A DNA stretch of 64,000 nt from Eonycteris spelaea (GCA_003508835.1 PUFA01000027.1:7874001-7938000); one strand, 5' to 3'. Numbered from the stretch's first letter, positions 11,111 to 24,289 are shown. Numbers and translations: made by a program. Notes: generated from the sequence alone by a model not told the origin.

Positions 11111-12553
11111 GTTTAATACATAAATGTATTAATAAACAAATAATCTACCTATGAAATACAGCACATTCACCAGTTTCTAAAATTAAAATAAAACTAAAGC
11201 ACACATAGAACATTCATGAGCACATTAGAATTTACTAAAGAATGGAAGACAAGAAAGATGGATTACATCATCTACTGCATAGTACACTAACTCCAAATCT
11301 TAGATATTCCTGTTCACAAAACTCCTTTTGGTCATGTCACAACTATTGGTTTCTCTTGACCTTCTCCCATACAGTGCTAGATTTCATATTTTCTCCATGA
11401 CTTGTGTTCTTTTTGGACCTTTCTTTATTATCACATTCCCACTCTCTTGGGAATAAAGAAATTCATAACTTACATAGATGAGTTTTGTTCTCTAATCTTA
11501 ACCCTAAACATAAGCCCCCAAGCACGTCACCTCTATGCCATTTTCTTCTTGTTCTCAAACACTGAGGTCCTTCTTACACATTAATAATTGTTCCGTTAAA
11601 AGAAAAAAGTATTCACAATTTAAATATAAGGCAAAAGGAAAGCAGCATATCTTTTGAATTTCACATTGGAGCACTGTTTAACCAGCCCATCTAAGGATTA
11701 TTTTATTATCTAAGAGAATGTATCTTTGACTGACTTAGTTATATTAGTAATTAAAAGACTAGAGGAGGCAAAGGTACAACTTAACTTGTATATTTCTTCT
11801 GGTAGAGATGCAAATGATATCTGTCTGGTAGAGAGGTAATGCCGAAGGTTATGGGCTGTTGCCCTGTAGGATACTAACCAATCTGTATCTAACCTAGCCA
11901 TTCTTTCTCAATCATCTTTCTCTAATGCCATGTAACTCTCTTCCTACAATTAATTGCATAAGTGTTTGGCATGTGTTCATTCTATAATTGTAAGAGTCAT
12001 ATAAGGAAAGTTAAAAAGTGATAGCTTAGTATTACAAGTGCTTTAAAAATATTAACTCACCAATTACTTATCAAGTGTTTTTTTTTCCCTCTAAACTGAG
12101 TTGCACTGCCAACTCTTAAGCTACTACCTTAATAGCTTCCCCCCGTATATACACGTCATTTAACACGTAGCATGACATAATTTTTTAAAATCAATAGTGC
12201 AAAGATAAAGTGCTGTAAAGGATTTATCTTTGCTTTACCTCTGAGTAGACCACTTTTTTCCCAATGGTGCCATTCTCATTTTTTCTGATTAAAGTCAAAA
12301 TATTATTTGTAAAAAAGTCACACAGAAGTCAGAAATCTGTCCTTTCATTCATACTAAAAATATATTACAGAGAGTGGTAGTTAGTATGACCTGTATTCAT
12401 CATGATGCTGCTTTTATCACTTTTACAACATTCACAGCTAAAGTTATCCCTGGGAAAATGTGGAAATGGCACTAGGTCAGGTACAAAAGTATGGCAGGCC
12501 ATCTTTAAATTTCTCCCTCCATTTGGGGAAGACGTCCCTGAAGTACTAAGTCA
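11111..12553. other. No gene recognised
   Basis: AT-rich sequence with no repeat family that I can name. Open frames of 60-63 codons at 11402-11584 (+) and 11710-11901 (-) show no family features. Confidence 0.5.
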
Positions 12554-12568
12554 AAAAGGTGTCAAATA
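12554..12568. repeat. 5' target-site duplication of the hybrid SINE
   Basis: AAAAAGGTGTCAAATA-type flank. GTCAAATA at 12561-12568 recurs at 12805-12812 after the A-rich tail, and the preceding AAAAAGG also recurs. A six-base leader separates it from the tRNA-like start. Confidence 0.75.
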
Positions 12569-12574
12569 GGACGT

Positions 12575-12648
12575 GGTTCCATAGTGCAGCGGTTAGCATG
12601 TCTGCTTTACATGCAGAAGGATCTTGGGTTTGTGCCCCAGTGAAGCCA
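12575..12648 (+). other. tRNA-Val(TAC)-like head of the SINE
   Basis: It begins GGTTCCATAGTGCAGCGG (A box about 12582-12592), has CTGCTTTACATGCAG as anticodon arm with TAC at 12608-12610, and the B box GGTTTGTGCC at 12627-12636. It is close to mammalian tRNA-Val(TAC). The acceptor stem is broken (GGTTCC against TGAAGCC) and the D and T arms have changes, so it is a relic inside a SINE. Confidence 0.88.
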
Positions 12649-12657
12649 CAGTCCATG

Positions 12658-12772
12658 GTCTATGGCCATGCCACCCTGAACAAGCCCAATGTTTGATCTC
12701 GGAAGATAAGCAGGTTTGGGTCTAGTTAGTACTTGGATGGCAGACCACCTAGGAAGACCAGGTGCTGTAGGC
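12658..12772 (+). other. 5S rRNA-like body of the SINE
   Basis: GTCTATGGCCATGCCACCCT, TGATCTCGGAAGATAAGCAG, TTAGTACTTGGATGGCAGAC and GGTGCTGTAGGC follow 5S rRNA from first to last base. A few bases are missing near 12690. The A-box (AAGATAAGCAGG) and C-box regions are the best preserved. GTCCATG at 12651-12657 just upstream duplicates the 5S start imperfectly at the junction. Confidence 0.9.
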
Positions 12773-12812
12773 ATAAATAATAATAAATAATAATAAAAAA
12801 GGCAGTCAAATA

Positions 12813-14013
12813 AAGCCATTCATGAGTTTATGATAATCTGCTGAAATCATTTCGGGCATTTAAATTACAATAGTTACAATGAACACACACTTATATATGC
12901 ATACATTAAAATTACAGTAATCATATTAAATAAGTAATTTATAGTTAAACTTACAGTAGACTATCAATTTGATTTATTAAATTTAAAAATGTGTTATAGA
13001 AAACTTACTTTAATTAATAATGTTATTGATTCTTTAAAAATTTAAATGTGTCCATTAAGGTAACACACTGAACATCAATGTATCTACTATCCTTCTCTTA
13101 GCATTTGTTCTTAAGACAATGGACATCAAAAAATGTAACATCATAGTCATATTAGGACATCAGATAAACAGCTGACACCACCAAATAAAGTAAGCATGTG
13201 TATGTAGTATGAATGTGTACACACATACTATATGTCTATTCTGCCACATACAGATTACTAAGAATGAAACTTTAAAATTTTGTTTATAAAATTCATAGTA
13301 CATTTTTTGATGAATGACTAGATCTGGGCACTAATACAGAAGATAAGTTATTTTATTTTACCTTCTATGCTTTCACATATAATTGTAGCTCATTCATAGA
13401 ACAGACACAAACATACAAAACAATGCCAATATAGATATATTTTACTCATCAGTAAAGAGGCTCTGTACTTAAAAATAACAGAAGATGTCGTTTGTTTTTG
13501 CTTTCTGTTTTATTTTTATTAGCTCTAGTGACATTTAGCCTGAGCAGTAATATCATAAACTATTTTGTACATTTTTCTCAGAGACTCATCTAAAATATGC
13601 TTCTTGAAGGCAAGTCTTCCAATTTAGGAGCCTACCAATCTATGTCCATCAGAAATTTTTCCCTCAAATTACAGAAGGGCAGCTGCAGAAGTCTTCAAAC
13701 AACTAATAAGTCTGGCACAACAGGGACCATTCATCAGAAATAACAAATGAGAAAGAATCCTAAACAGCAATTAAGCACACAAGATATCTGCCAGTAGTTC
13801 CAGCTTGGTTTTGGTCAACCATATGTTGCTCTATTTCTCATCAGCCCCAAAGGCCACCAGTGTTGAGCAGACCCTACTAGGGTCTAAAGACTTGGTAGAC
13901 AGTAGGGAAAAAAAAAAATACAGGGTAGGTAAAAGTAGAAAAAGAGAAAAAAAAAGTTAAGGAAAAAAAAATAAACTAGAAAAGAATGAGCGGTCCAAGT
14001 AATAAAGAATACC
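12813..14013. other. No gene recognised; A-rich at the right end
   Basis: AT-rich, no named repeat. The segment 13900-13980 is strongly A-rich with scattered G and produces a phenylalanine-rich open frame on the minus strand that is not a gene. Confidence 0.5.
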
Positions 14014-14022
14014 AAAAGAATA

Positions 14023-14566
14023 CATTTAAAAACATTTATCCATAAAGATATATGCACCCCAATGTTCATTACAGCATTATTCACGGTGGCCTAGACATGG
14101 AAACAACCAAAGTGCCCTTTATTAGATGATTGGATAAAAAGAAGATGTAGTACATATATACAATGGAATATTGCTTGGCCATAAGAAAAGATGAAATACT
14201 GCCATTCGTGACAATATAGATGGATCTTGAGATTATCAGGGTAAGCAAAATGTGTCAGACTGAAAAAGTTGAGAACCATATGATTTCACTCATATGTAGG
14301 ATATAAAACTGAAAGCAACAAAAAAGACAAACAAACAGAGACTCACAGATACAGACAACAGTTTAATGGTTACCAGAGAGAAAGGGTGGGGTATGGGGAG
14401 GTAGGTAAGAGTAAAGGGGTCAAATATACGGTGACAGAAGGAGATTTGACTTTGGGTAGTGAAAAAAACAATGCGATATAGATATGATGTATTATTGAAT
14501 TGCACACTTGAAACCTATACTATTTTATTAACTGATGTCACTCCAATAAATTTAATAAAAAAAGAG
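14023..14566 (+). mobile_element. 5'-truncated L1 3' end, relatively young, bat type
   Basis: GTTCATTACAGCATTATTCA, ATGGAAACAACCAAAGTGCC, TACAATGGAATATTGCTTGG, CATATGATTTCACTCATATG and TTGCACACTTGAAACC follow the L1 3' region. It ends CACTCCAATAAATTTAATAA and an A tail. AAAAGAATA flanks both ends (14014-14022 and 14567-14575), a 9-bp target duplication. Minus-strand open frames at 13884-14505 are antisense shadows. Confidence 0.87.
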
Positions 14567-14929
14567 AAAAGAATAACCTTTCAATGCAAGCTGATGTCAT
14601 TTTATAAGAATGTTCATTCCTGCCTAGTTGTTTTATAAACCAAAAGTACAAGAGCTCTTTCTCTATTCTTTATTCGAGATAAATAAAAATCTTGCAGGTT
14701 TTGTGTTTGGACTATTTATCTATTACACACAAAGGAAACAGTGCTTTGTCAGAAAAGTCACAAGAAAATGTAAACATTTAACTAAATCTTGTCATTAGAA
14801 AATATGGGCACAATAACTAGTAATCAGCTTTCTCTTTCTTTCTATCTCATGAATTAATCAGAAAATTCCATTATCAGCAAACTGGTATGTGTGCATAATA
14901 TAAATTGGTTATATTTTACAAAGTCCCTT

Positions 14930-15040
14930 TATAATTCAGTGATATATAGACAATCTACTAACTGTCAGGCATTGTGCTAGGTGCTATGATATATGATGAA
15001 TAAAACTTTGTGCTGGTGAAGCATACAGCTTATGTAAACA
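14930..15040 (+). mobile_element. L2 3' fragment
   Basis: ACTGTCAGGCATTGTGCTAG followed by GTGCTATGATATATGATGAA parallels the L2 motif 'caggcactgtgctaggcgctggggat'. Short and diverged. Confidence 0.45.
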
Positions 15041-16342
15041 CATTAGTAAGAATATCCATAACAAATATACATTTAAAATTTTAATGACGCTATAAAGTTA
15101 AAGTGTTAGCATAGAGGTTGAGTGTTAACATAGTGGTTACTGGGGTGGGGAGTACTTTTCAACATATATGTTTTATCTCACATTAAGATTTTTTTTTTTA
15201 ATTTGATATAACTAAGTGGTGATGTGAATTAGGCAACTGGATATATAAGTTTGGGTTTTTAAAAAATGTTCTGTGTTAGAGCCTAAATGATCAGATTCAA
15301 GCATGTAGGTGGTATTATAACCATAGATGTGAATGATAAAAATTAGAGAAAGCTCATTGTTGTTTTCAAATGCTACAACCATACGAAATATTAAAATATC
15401 AAAATTGGAAGTTAATCAAAGTTATTTAACTCAACTTCTGTCTTTTAGTGAATGTGTTATTCAAACAACAGTCATATTCACTGATTCCCACGTCTGCCTT
15501 CTTGTGGTACCAATGGAGGTAAAGAAAATTTTTTTAAAAAATCAATTTGTTTGTTATTTAAAAGAAGTATTGATGGGGTCACTTTTCGATCCAGTCACTT
15601 CTGGCTCTTTGACTTAGATTATTGCAAGGAAAATTAGAGGATTAAAATAAGTGACTCGGTGTTAGTCTCTCAAAGCTTGAATCTGAAATTGCAGAATAAC
15701 ATTTACATTACTCTGTTTTTTTACTCGTGACTCTCTTTAAATTGTTTCAGCAATCTTCAGAGACAATCTATCCTGTTATTTTGCTTACTTCTAGATTTCC
15801 TAATCCCTAAAGTATAAAGGATTGACACTTACAAGATAGATTTTGATTGAATATTTACACTGCTTCATAGATAAAGCAGGTCAAGACTATCACAAGTCAC
15901 ATATAAAGTCCTAAATATAATATATCCATCATCCTTAAGAAATACACTCCAGTAGAGATGTCTCTCAAGATTCTGAAAAACCCTTGTCATGCATACATAC
16001 CCACATACCTTCCCAGATATTTCTACTTATATCACATATATCATATTTCGTATCATATGAAAATAATATATATTCCATTTTCCAACATGTATTTAAAGGA
16101 TTAAACACTCAACTAAGATTACTGCTATTTGCAAACATGAACCCAACATGATGCATTCTTCTATATACCCTTCATTGCAAACTTATTACTATGACAGTAT
16201 CTCTTAGCCAAGTAGCTGCTATATTACTAATCAAGAAAATGGGAGCAAACAGCAAGCATGGCAGAAAACAAACTTTAAATGTACTAAAACAAAATCTACT
16301 ATTATTACTTTTCCTATTCAACAAATTTCTAGGGTTCATGTT

Positions 16343-16379
<37 letters not shown>

Positions 16380-19179
16380 AAAGATCTTGCCTAGTTTGAA
16401 AAGAATTAGTTGCCATTTGGCCTGGTTTCAACCAACTCTTATTTATGGCTTTGCTGCTTGGCGCTTCTAACACAGTGAATGTCCACATGATATTGTAGGT
16501 GATCAATAAACCCATCAAATAAATAATAATACTTATTTAACTGGAGGGATAAGTATCAATTCCTGTTACTCTACTAATATTCATTAGATCACTCTCATTC
16601 CCAACTCTAAAAACCCCTGGAAGTAGATAAAAATCTATTAAACCAAATGTCAGATAATTTTTAGAAGATGAGCAGTAATGAGTAAAGAGAGGATAATTGT
16701 TAAATGACAGGGTCCAGGCATCAGACTAAGAAGAAAAAACTGACAAAAAACAAAAAGAGAGAGAGAGAGATTAGAGAAAGATAAAACAAAAGGGGGATAC
16801 ATGAGTGATAGGAACCACAGATGAGGAATAGTTCCTTTATTTCATAACACTCAATAATGGGATTACTGAAGAATTTGTACTTAAATAGCAAGCTTCAGCT
16901 GACCAAAGAAGCAGATACCAGAATATAAGAGAAAGACAAAATGTCATTCAGAAAAATAAAGTTCTAATACATATTATTGATCAAAATATTGTAAATAGCC
17001 TAGTAGTCTGAAGGTCTTTCTAAACTAATGGTTGAATATGTATAATTTTATAATTCTTATAAAAATATAAGAATATGTAAAATTTGGTGGCTAATCCTAA
17101 AAAAATTAATAATCATATCTATTTGTGAAAATATTCTTTAAGGACAGCAGCCCAGCATGCTTCTGTATTATTTTTGTCAACATTAACCAGAAATTGCTCC
17201 TAAATGATTCAGACATCTAAATAACCATGAAGAAAATCTTCATTATTCTCAATTGATACATAGCATAGATGTTCTAAGCTAAATTTTATAAATTATCCTG
17301 TTATATTGTCTTCCCTTCATAAATAAAAGCATCTATAATTTTAGTTCTAGATTATCTTATCTTGAAAACTTGAAAAAATAAAAATAAAATGAATCTGTCA
17401 TAAAGATATCTGTAAACATTCCAGTTTGACATAGAACATAAAATCTACAACGATGAGAGTAGGTAGGAATGAAAACAAGACTCTCTTAGAGGCTACATGT
17501 CCTCCTGATTTACTAATTTAAGGACACCACTGGGCAATTATATGCGATTTCTTTCCTATCCATCCTATTATTCAGGAAGAAATCTAGAAATTGAAGAGAA
17601 GAAAATGGGCACAGCGCCATTCGTTGCCTGTTAATATAAGACAAATTTCAACATAGCCCAGGGCAGGAAAAGGCGGATGCTTTTGTGTTATAAGGCCAGA
17701 GTTATTAGTTATTTGTTTGTTACAAATAAGGTCAAAGTCATGTTAATAGAAGAAATATGAATTTCTCACAGACACCAGATGGGGACCTTTAGAAATAAAT
17801 GAACATCACAGTGGGAGGTGTGTTTGATTTCAGATACCTTGGGTGAAAATAACCTACAGCCTGGAGGGAAAATACCTACCCTACTCCATCATTAATTTCC
17901 TCTCTCTAAATGGAAAATGAAGTCTTTATTATGCTCCTCTAACACAGCTAAACACAGAAACCCTAAAACAAAGGGTCCTCCCTCTGCAGGGACAACAGAA
18001 AACCATCTGGATAGAGGAGAAAATCTGAGAACTTTCAGCAATGCGTTTCGCTACAAAATGTGAAAGAAACAAGGATGACTGGAAACAGAGGGGCTGGAAA
18101 ATCCTGTGGTAAGGGGAGGGGAGCTCCAGCCAAAAGAGAAAGAGGTTAAAGGGTGAGGACTGAAGGAAAGGAGCAGCGAATGGAGAGACTTTTGTTTAAG
18201 GTATTCATATGTGATACCTACTCATTCCTTACTTCAAGACCTAGTCCAAGTCATTGATCCTAATGAGGCCATCAGGTAGCTAAGCCACCTCATCATCCAT
18301 CCAATGAAATACAGGTAACTGGGTCAACTACCTGAAGCCTATGGTAAATTCCTTAAATTTCTCTAAATATTCTGTATATCCACTTTGGGATCAGGCACTT
18401 ACAGTTGAATCTAGAGAAGGTTGTAGCCCATGCCTTTGCCATGGTCATTGGCAAACTCTGGCAGCATCCTAGAAGTGATGTACCGGTGATGAATGCAATC
18501 TACTGACAAGGCCAAGTTAGGCAAGTCAGTCCTCCCCACTTTCCACCTCTCTCAAAAATGCTGTAAGGCAACATAGATTGTGTAAGAAAAAGAAAATAAC
18601 ATGAATTACAAAGGTTATTCCTCTTGAAATATGGCTATCACTAACATCAGGTTTCTAAAATGTAAAATAGAAATCACCAGAAAGATTTCTTCCCTAGCTA
18701 TGGCTTTCAGAATATCAGTTACAAGTTTGCAAATAGGATGATCAACATTAAAAGATGAATAATGATAACAGAAAACCTTAAGTAAGAAAGATTCTTCAGG
18801 GTTAAGAGTAAAGAATAGAAATATAAATGTGTATATTAAGAAAAAGACAAAATGAAAGTTGGCAACTATAAAATTTTCCAGGTTTTCGGGACTACAGTTT
18901 TCAACACTACTTTCAGGTTAAGTTAGTTGCTCCAAGACAGCACACACTTTTTAACATCAAATTTTAAGAAACCTAGAAAGAAGACTATGAAATAGATAAG
19001 TCATGAAAGAAACATAAAAGACCAGCAAATTTCAAAATGTGAGCAACCAATTACAAAACTCCACTCAAGTTGGTAGAGTTGCAAGTACATATAGAATATA
19101 CAATTTTTTGCCAAAATAACTATAGAACTTAGTCACTTTTTTATGCCAACATAGAATATGTAAAACATTTACACAGTAT

Positions 19180-19181
<2 letters not shown>
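15041..19181. other. No gene recognised in 4.1 kb
   Basis: AT-rich. It contains a G/T-variable stretch with two near-identical phrases about 'gtgttagcatag' at 15103-15135, an A-run at 16346-16377, a (GA)n near 16757-16770, and a slightly GC-richer, unrecognised block at 17560-18550. The 94-codon frame at 15333-15617 has no family resemblance. An L2-like 'gtaggtgatcaataaa' phrase near 16494-16510 is too short to call. Confidence 0.5.
16346..16377. repeat. Poly(A) run
   Basis: About 31 uninterrupted A residues. No upstream SINE or L1 body was recognised, so it may be a simple repeat or the tail of an unrecognised retroposon. Confidence 0.9.
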
Positions 19182-19222
<41 letters not shown>

Positions 19223-19226
19223 TGTA
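19182..19226. repeat. (AC)n microsatellite ending in GTGTGT
   Basis: Nineteen AC units followed by GTGTGTA; the AC/GT switch at about 19219-19226 gives a small palindrome. Confidence 0.97.
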
Positions 19227-22200
19227 TATGTAAATGAATTCAGTTTGGAACTGTATTTTAATGTCTCAGCAGAGAGAAATCATTATAAGCAAAGGCTCAG
19301 TGTTATGGTTTCTCTGAATATATGTTAATCATGATATCAAGCAGTTAGAATTAATGAACACTGTGCCTAGGGCTGTTACTGGGTATGGAAGCTATTCTTA
19401 TTTGAAGAAAATAGTAAGAAAGATGAAAAGAATGTTGAAATTTTTAAAAAACCATTAACCAGTTTAAAAAATCTAAAATTAAATTTTTATCTAGAATTTC
19501 TGTTGTCATACAAATACAGTTTGTAAATAAATACAGAAATTGACAAAAAAAATTTTGAATCCAGATACACTAAGAAACAAGAAAGCAGGACACTATGATC
19601 AATTTCTCACTGCGTTCCACTCTTTTAAAAGTTTTACTATCTCAGAAAACATGATTATTTTCAGGGCTGTCACAGATATTAACTCCTGAACTATATTTGT
19701 ATTCCTTCCGACCTGTAGAGCTAATGTTTATAAGCAAAACAAGACAGAAGTAATACCAATAAAAGCAGAAAGAACTGAAGAACGGTCTTGTAACCTCCCT
19801 TTTTTTCCCATACCTTTTTCTAGTGAAATGAAAATCAAATGATGATACCACGTAATTCTGGCAGAGACAGGCCTGAAAACTTGGGTTTATTGCTTTAAAA
19901 AAAAAAAACTCTCTTCCTTACTTTTGCTGTCCAATTATTTTCCCCTAAAACATTCAGCCTGAAAACATTTTTACTTCTCTTACCCTAACATTTCCCTTCT
20001 ATTCTCTTTTCGTTTATTTTCTTCTTTCCTTAAAAAGTGACCTCCAAACTTCTTCCTTGTTATTTTTTTAGGTGCTTTGTTAATCAAATTATCAAACAGA
20101 AAGTCAGAAGAGGGTGATTATTTTTTGTACCAGGTTGGAAAAAAAAAAATTCTTAATGGAAGTAGGAAAGCAGAGAGAAAAACCCCATACTCATTCACAA
20201 ATATTCTCAACAAGTAATCAATGAAAAAACTACCCATAAAATATAAATCAATCATGGAAAGCTACTTTGCATTTCTAAACAGATTTTTCCATTAACATTT
20301 TTAAAAAAATTTATTCCAATTGGCCCCAACCCTAGTAAAATTTAAATGTTCTGATATATTCCTAACCCCTCCAAAACTGTATCATAACTTTCCAAAAACA
20401 TGTCAATTGTGAAAAATCAGAAACTTAAAATTATTGCAGTTTAATATTCTATAACTTGCAACATTTTTTAAAAAAAATTCTTGCTTTTATTTCATCACTT
20501 ATGTAAAGCGCCTGCAATTTGCCTGGAATTTTTTTCATGTTCATTCATTTCTGGAAAACTTTTGCTAAATTTGTTGTTGACAAAAACTAAGTATGTAAAA
20601 CAGAGTGTCCCAGGAAATAAAAATACTATTTAAATGTCACTGTTTGCATGTCTCTCCAGTTTTGGAAGTCATCACTTTGCCCCGTGACTTCAATTATTTT
20701 ATGAATCTATAGAGTTAATTTTCAATTTGTTCAGCTTTTTGTTATTGCAAGGATGAGAGTTATGACTTCCAAGCTCTTTACATGCTGGACCGGCTTTATA
20801 AGTGCTACTTTAAGAAATTACTCATTCTCATTTGCCTATAAATACTGACAGAACCCTTTAATCACTAAAAATTTGATTATTCAGGGACACAACCCAATCT
20901 AGTCAACTATTTATCCTATTTTCAGCTATTGTAAAAACTAGCAGACTTTATTTTCCTGCTGATAAACAGAGCTGGGTCTACTGATCTTCACAACACATAT
21001 CCTGACTCCTAGTTCAAGCCTGATCCAAAAGAACTATTTCTGGCTTGAGACATACCTAGGATTCACCAGCATAATACCCTGACTGGCGAGAACTTCCGGG
21101 AGATCAGCATAAATGTGATTAGCAAATTTGCCTTTGTTTGGCCAAAGACAGAATATTCACTGTTAATTGAGAGGGTGTCTTCTCTGGAAACTGAGGAAAG
21201 AAACATCAAATTGTTAGATGCTACAAAGCAGGCCTTACCGTTTTGTTTGTATGGCATTCCCTAAAATACTCACCTAATTTGGTAGAAACTTAGGTGGGAA
21301 GTGCAAAAAGACTATGTACAAAAGTTAAATAAATGACCTTGAGACAACTGATGAATGGAAGATGATGAAAAAGTAAATGTTATCATAATAAACTCAACCT
21401 TGAAGAATGATCCTGTTAAAGAGTTCATTATAATGTAATCAGGGTGAACCCTGAGAGTCAAACTAAAGAATTATTTTTTATTGTTTTTATGTTACATACT
21501 ATATTGTGAGCTTGGCACCATTCACACAGACAGAACGGATTGTTCATACTTTTAAATTATTGTTATCAAACAGACTGAGTCACCACATTTTCACATATCT
21601 ACTTTGAGCCAATGCTTTGACTATTTTTTAAATAAAATTACAGAAGATAATTACACTAAGCTGCATGAAATCTAACTCAGTATTTGTCATTAGTAGAAAG
21701 AAAATGCCTTCATATAGAAAATGACAGAAAGGAAAAAATATAAGCTAAAACTTTAAGGGAGGTGGGAACTAATGATCTGTGAAAATTTAATAGGCTTCAG
21801 TACGCCCAGTATGCTTTACTCCATTTGTTAAAGAACACCAGAACAGCAGTTCTCTGGGTAATGTGAATAAGGGTTATTAGCAATAATAATGGTTTGCTAG
21901 CTGATAAATTTGCAGATTAAGCAACCTCTGCCATGGAGGTTAGTAATATTTCAAAGATAGTGCCCAAAAGAGAATGAAATGGGTATTTTATTTTCGTATC
22001 AAGAAAACTGAACTCTTTACCGAAGTGTGTGGCAGCTGAAGTCTTGCTTCTCTCGTTTTTCAATTTAATGGGTGTGAGAATTCTATCTACTACTGAAAAT
22101 TTTATGACATTTCACTCATTCGATCATGCAGTGTTCTATAGTAACGCTCAAACTGTCTGCTACTCTGCTCTTCTTGTTAAAGATCACATCAGAAAAAGCA

Positions 22201-23564
22201 ACAACCTATTTTATATCTACGTCATTTTAAAATAAAAATAAGGAATAATATATGGAAGTTTCTCCACTGGGATTGCATTTTTGCCATTTTTGTAATGAAA
22301 ATAAATAACTAATGCTAAATTTTCAAAAAGGCCACTAGGGTTCCTACATTTGAATTGTCATTTATTAGACAAAATGCCTTTAGAAAGGCTTTAGAAACTT
22401 TCATAAACTAACTCTAGGGTGCCAGGGTTCTAATTGGCTAGCCTGCAGGTCAGAAATGTAGGTGTGGACCAGCCACATGATTGTTTTGATAATAATGGTA
22501 ATTCAAGAAGGTCCCTAAGACCATGGCTCCAGAGTTGAGTGCACTGTGCATATGGTTTAGTCTCATCTATACAGCTTTGTGAGTTGTCCATCAAAAGGCC
22601 TTGTTTTATGACATCTTTAAATGGAAGCCAGAACTACTCAAACTATATAATTAACTACCTTCCTTTTCAATAACAGTTACTGTTTGACCTATGCTCCCGT
22701 TTTGGTAGCTGCTGTCAGTAGTTACATGAACACACAGCATTAGCAACTTTCTGTACTAGCCAATTTGGCTAGAATAAAATGTGCACTAAAACTTTCATGT
22801 AGATCCTGCCTACATGACACGAGGGGTGTTATTTTCTAGATCCTATCCTTAAAGGCACAAGCAAAACTATTTCGGGTACAGCAGGAACCATCACACTTCG
22901 ACAGCAGCTTGACTGAGGTGTGGCTCAGAGAGCCAGGAGGGAGCTAGGTCAGGGTTGCTGACAGCAGCTGAGTCAGAGCCCCTCTGAATGGGGTCTGTTG
23001 AGGAAGCAAAAGGCCAATGCCAGAGACCGTAAGACACAGAACTGTGTCTGTAGGCAGTTTGGAGGTTTCCTCATTCAGGTAACGGTTATGGTTCATGATA
23101 TAACCCCAGCGGGGCAAACATAAGAATCATGCTCAGGGTCTGAAGTTGATAACAGCAAAGATGGAAACTCCTGAACCGCTGAGAATCCCTAGGCCTTCGG
23201 TTCTCAAATTTTGCTGCTCACTTAAATCACACTGTTCTTTACACAAAATTAATTGGAAAAAAAAATATTTGATGAACAGATATTAAGCAATTTCTTTTAA
23301 GATAAGGACTCTAAAGGTTCTTCAAAAAGATCTGAGTATTTTATATCAAAGCCACAATCTCTTTATTTTCTTTACCAGAAGAGAGAATCTGTCAGGAATA
23401 AATAAATGTTTCTTTTCCCTTTCCACTTCGGGTCTGGCCTTGCATCTTAGACAAGAAGAGTATTCCTAACTCGAAAGATAAAAGAGACTAGCAGATTACA
23501 GAAGAGCCAATCAGGAGCACAGGGCTGAAATATAGAGTCTGCCTATGTAAATTAAAGTTCCAAC
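19227..23564. other. No gene recognised in 4.3 kb
   Basis: AT-rich to 22.6 kb, then a GC-richer unique block at about 22.85-23.2 kb. Open frames of 60-70 codons occur on both strands (19642-19851, 21063-21257, 22029-22235) without domain or signal features. No repeat family was recognised with confidence. Confidence 0.5.
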
Positions 23565-23744
23565 CAGTGGTTCTCAAAGTGTGGTCCCAGACTAGGAGTT
23601 TGAAGATCACCTGAGAACAGTTTAGAAATGAAAATTCAGCCCAGACCCACTGAATCAGTAACTCTAAGGGTGGAGCCTGGCAACCTGCATTTGAACAAAA
23701 CCCTCCAGACTATCCTGATGTATTCCAAAGTTTGAGAAGCACCA
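23565..23744 (+). mobile_element. MER5A (hAT-Charlie MITE)
   Basis: It starts CAGTGGTTCTCAAAGTGTGG, passes through GAAATGAAAATTCAGCCC, CCACTGAATCAGTAACTC and AAAACCCTCCAGACTATCC, and ends AAGTTTGAGAAGCACCAG. Both termini form the expected inverted repeat and the length of about 180 bp fits MER5A. Confidence 0.87.
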
Positions 23745-24099
23745 GTATTTACCATAATGTATGTGAACTCTTCATTTTTCTCCCCTGAATTGGTGGGCAG
23801 CCCTAAAATATATACGATTTTAAGATTTAATTATCTCTGTCCTGAAATTTTATTCAGCTACAAACTCTGCCCTGGCCTACATATTTTACTGTTTTAAAAG
23901 TCAGAAGGAACATTTGTTACTATTCTCAGTAAAAGGAATCTCTTAATGACCTGGACAAACAGCTCACATTCCCAGAGGTTTCCTGACCCAGGGACTACCC
24001 TATAATTTTCCAGGACATCCCTTTTCTGTCTGCTACCTTGTGAACAATCTGGACTAGCCACAAGCGAAGGGACTCTTAAATCAGAGTCCAATTTAGCCT

Positions 24100-24240
24100 T
24101 TGGCTCCTCCTGTAACTATAGGCATGAAGTATGATAATTTTATGAACTTCAATTTTCCCATAAAGTAGTAATAATAAAAAATAAACTAAAATATCCCATA
24201 TGTTGAGAACTGAAAGAGATCATGTAAGTTGGGTGGGGTA
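24100..24240 (-). mobile_element. MIR fragment, reverse orientation
   Basis: TATGAACTTCAATTTTCCCA followed by TAAAGTAGTAATAATAA resembles the reverse MIR core ('cctcagtttcctcatctgtaaaatgggataataata'). Confidence 0.5.
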
Positions 24241-24289
24241 GTCCTACCAAATGCCTAATAGTTTTGTGTATTGCTGTTTTAACCTATTC

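Larger units (their letters stand above)
12575..12800 (+). mobile_element. tRNA-Val/5S rRNA hybrid SINE (fruit-bat MEG-TR-like)
   Basis: A 74-base tRNA-like head (12575-12648) is joined to a 5S rRNA-like body (12658-12772) and an (ATAA)-type tail (12773-12800). Both halves keep recognisable RNA polymerase III internal promoters. Flanking repeats containing GTCAAATA mark target-primed integration. Hybrid tRNA/5S SINEs are known from Pteropodidae; the family name is from recall and was not checked against a consensus. The element is a retroposon, not a working tRNA or 5S gene. The open frame on the minus strand at 12607-12819 is incidental. Confidence 0.88.

Noticed and set aside
12575..12648. 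A functional tRNA-Val gene
   Set aside because: The acceptor stem and T arm carry mismatches, it is fused to a 5S-like body, and target duplications enclose the whole unit.
16346..16520. Processed pseudogene 3' end marked by the poly(A) run
   Set aside because: No gene-like body on either side and no flanking duplication.
18390..18550. Possible minus-strand pseudogene fragment (a short open stretch with regular codons)
   Set aside because: Too short and matches no protein I know.
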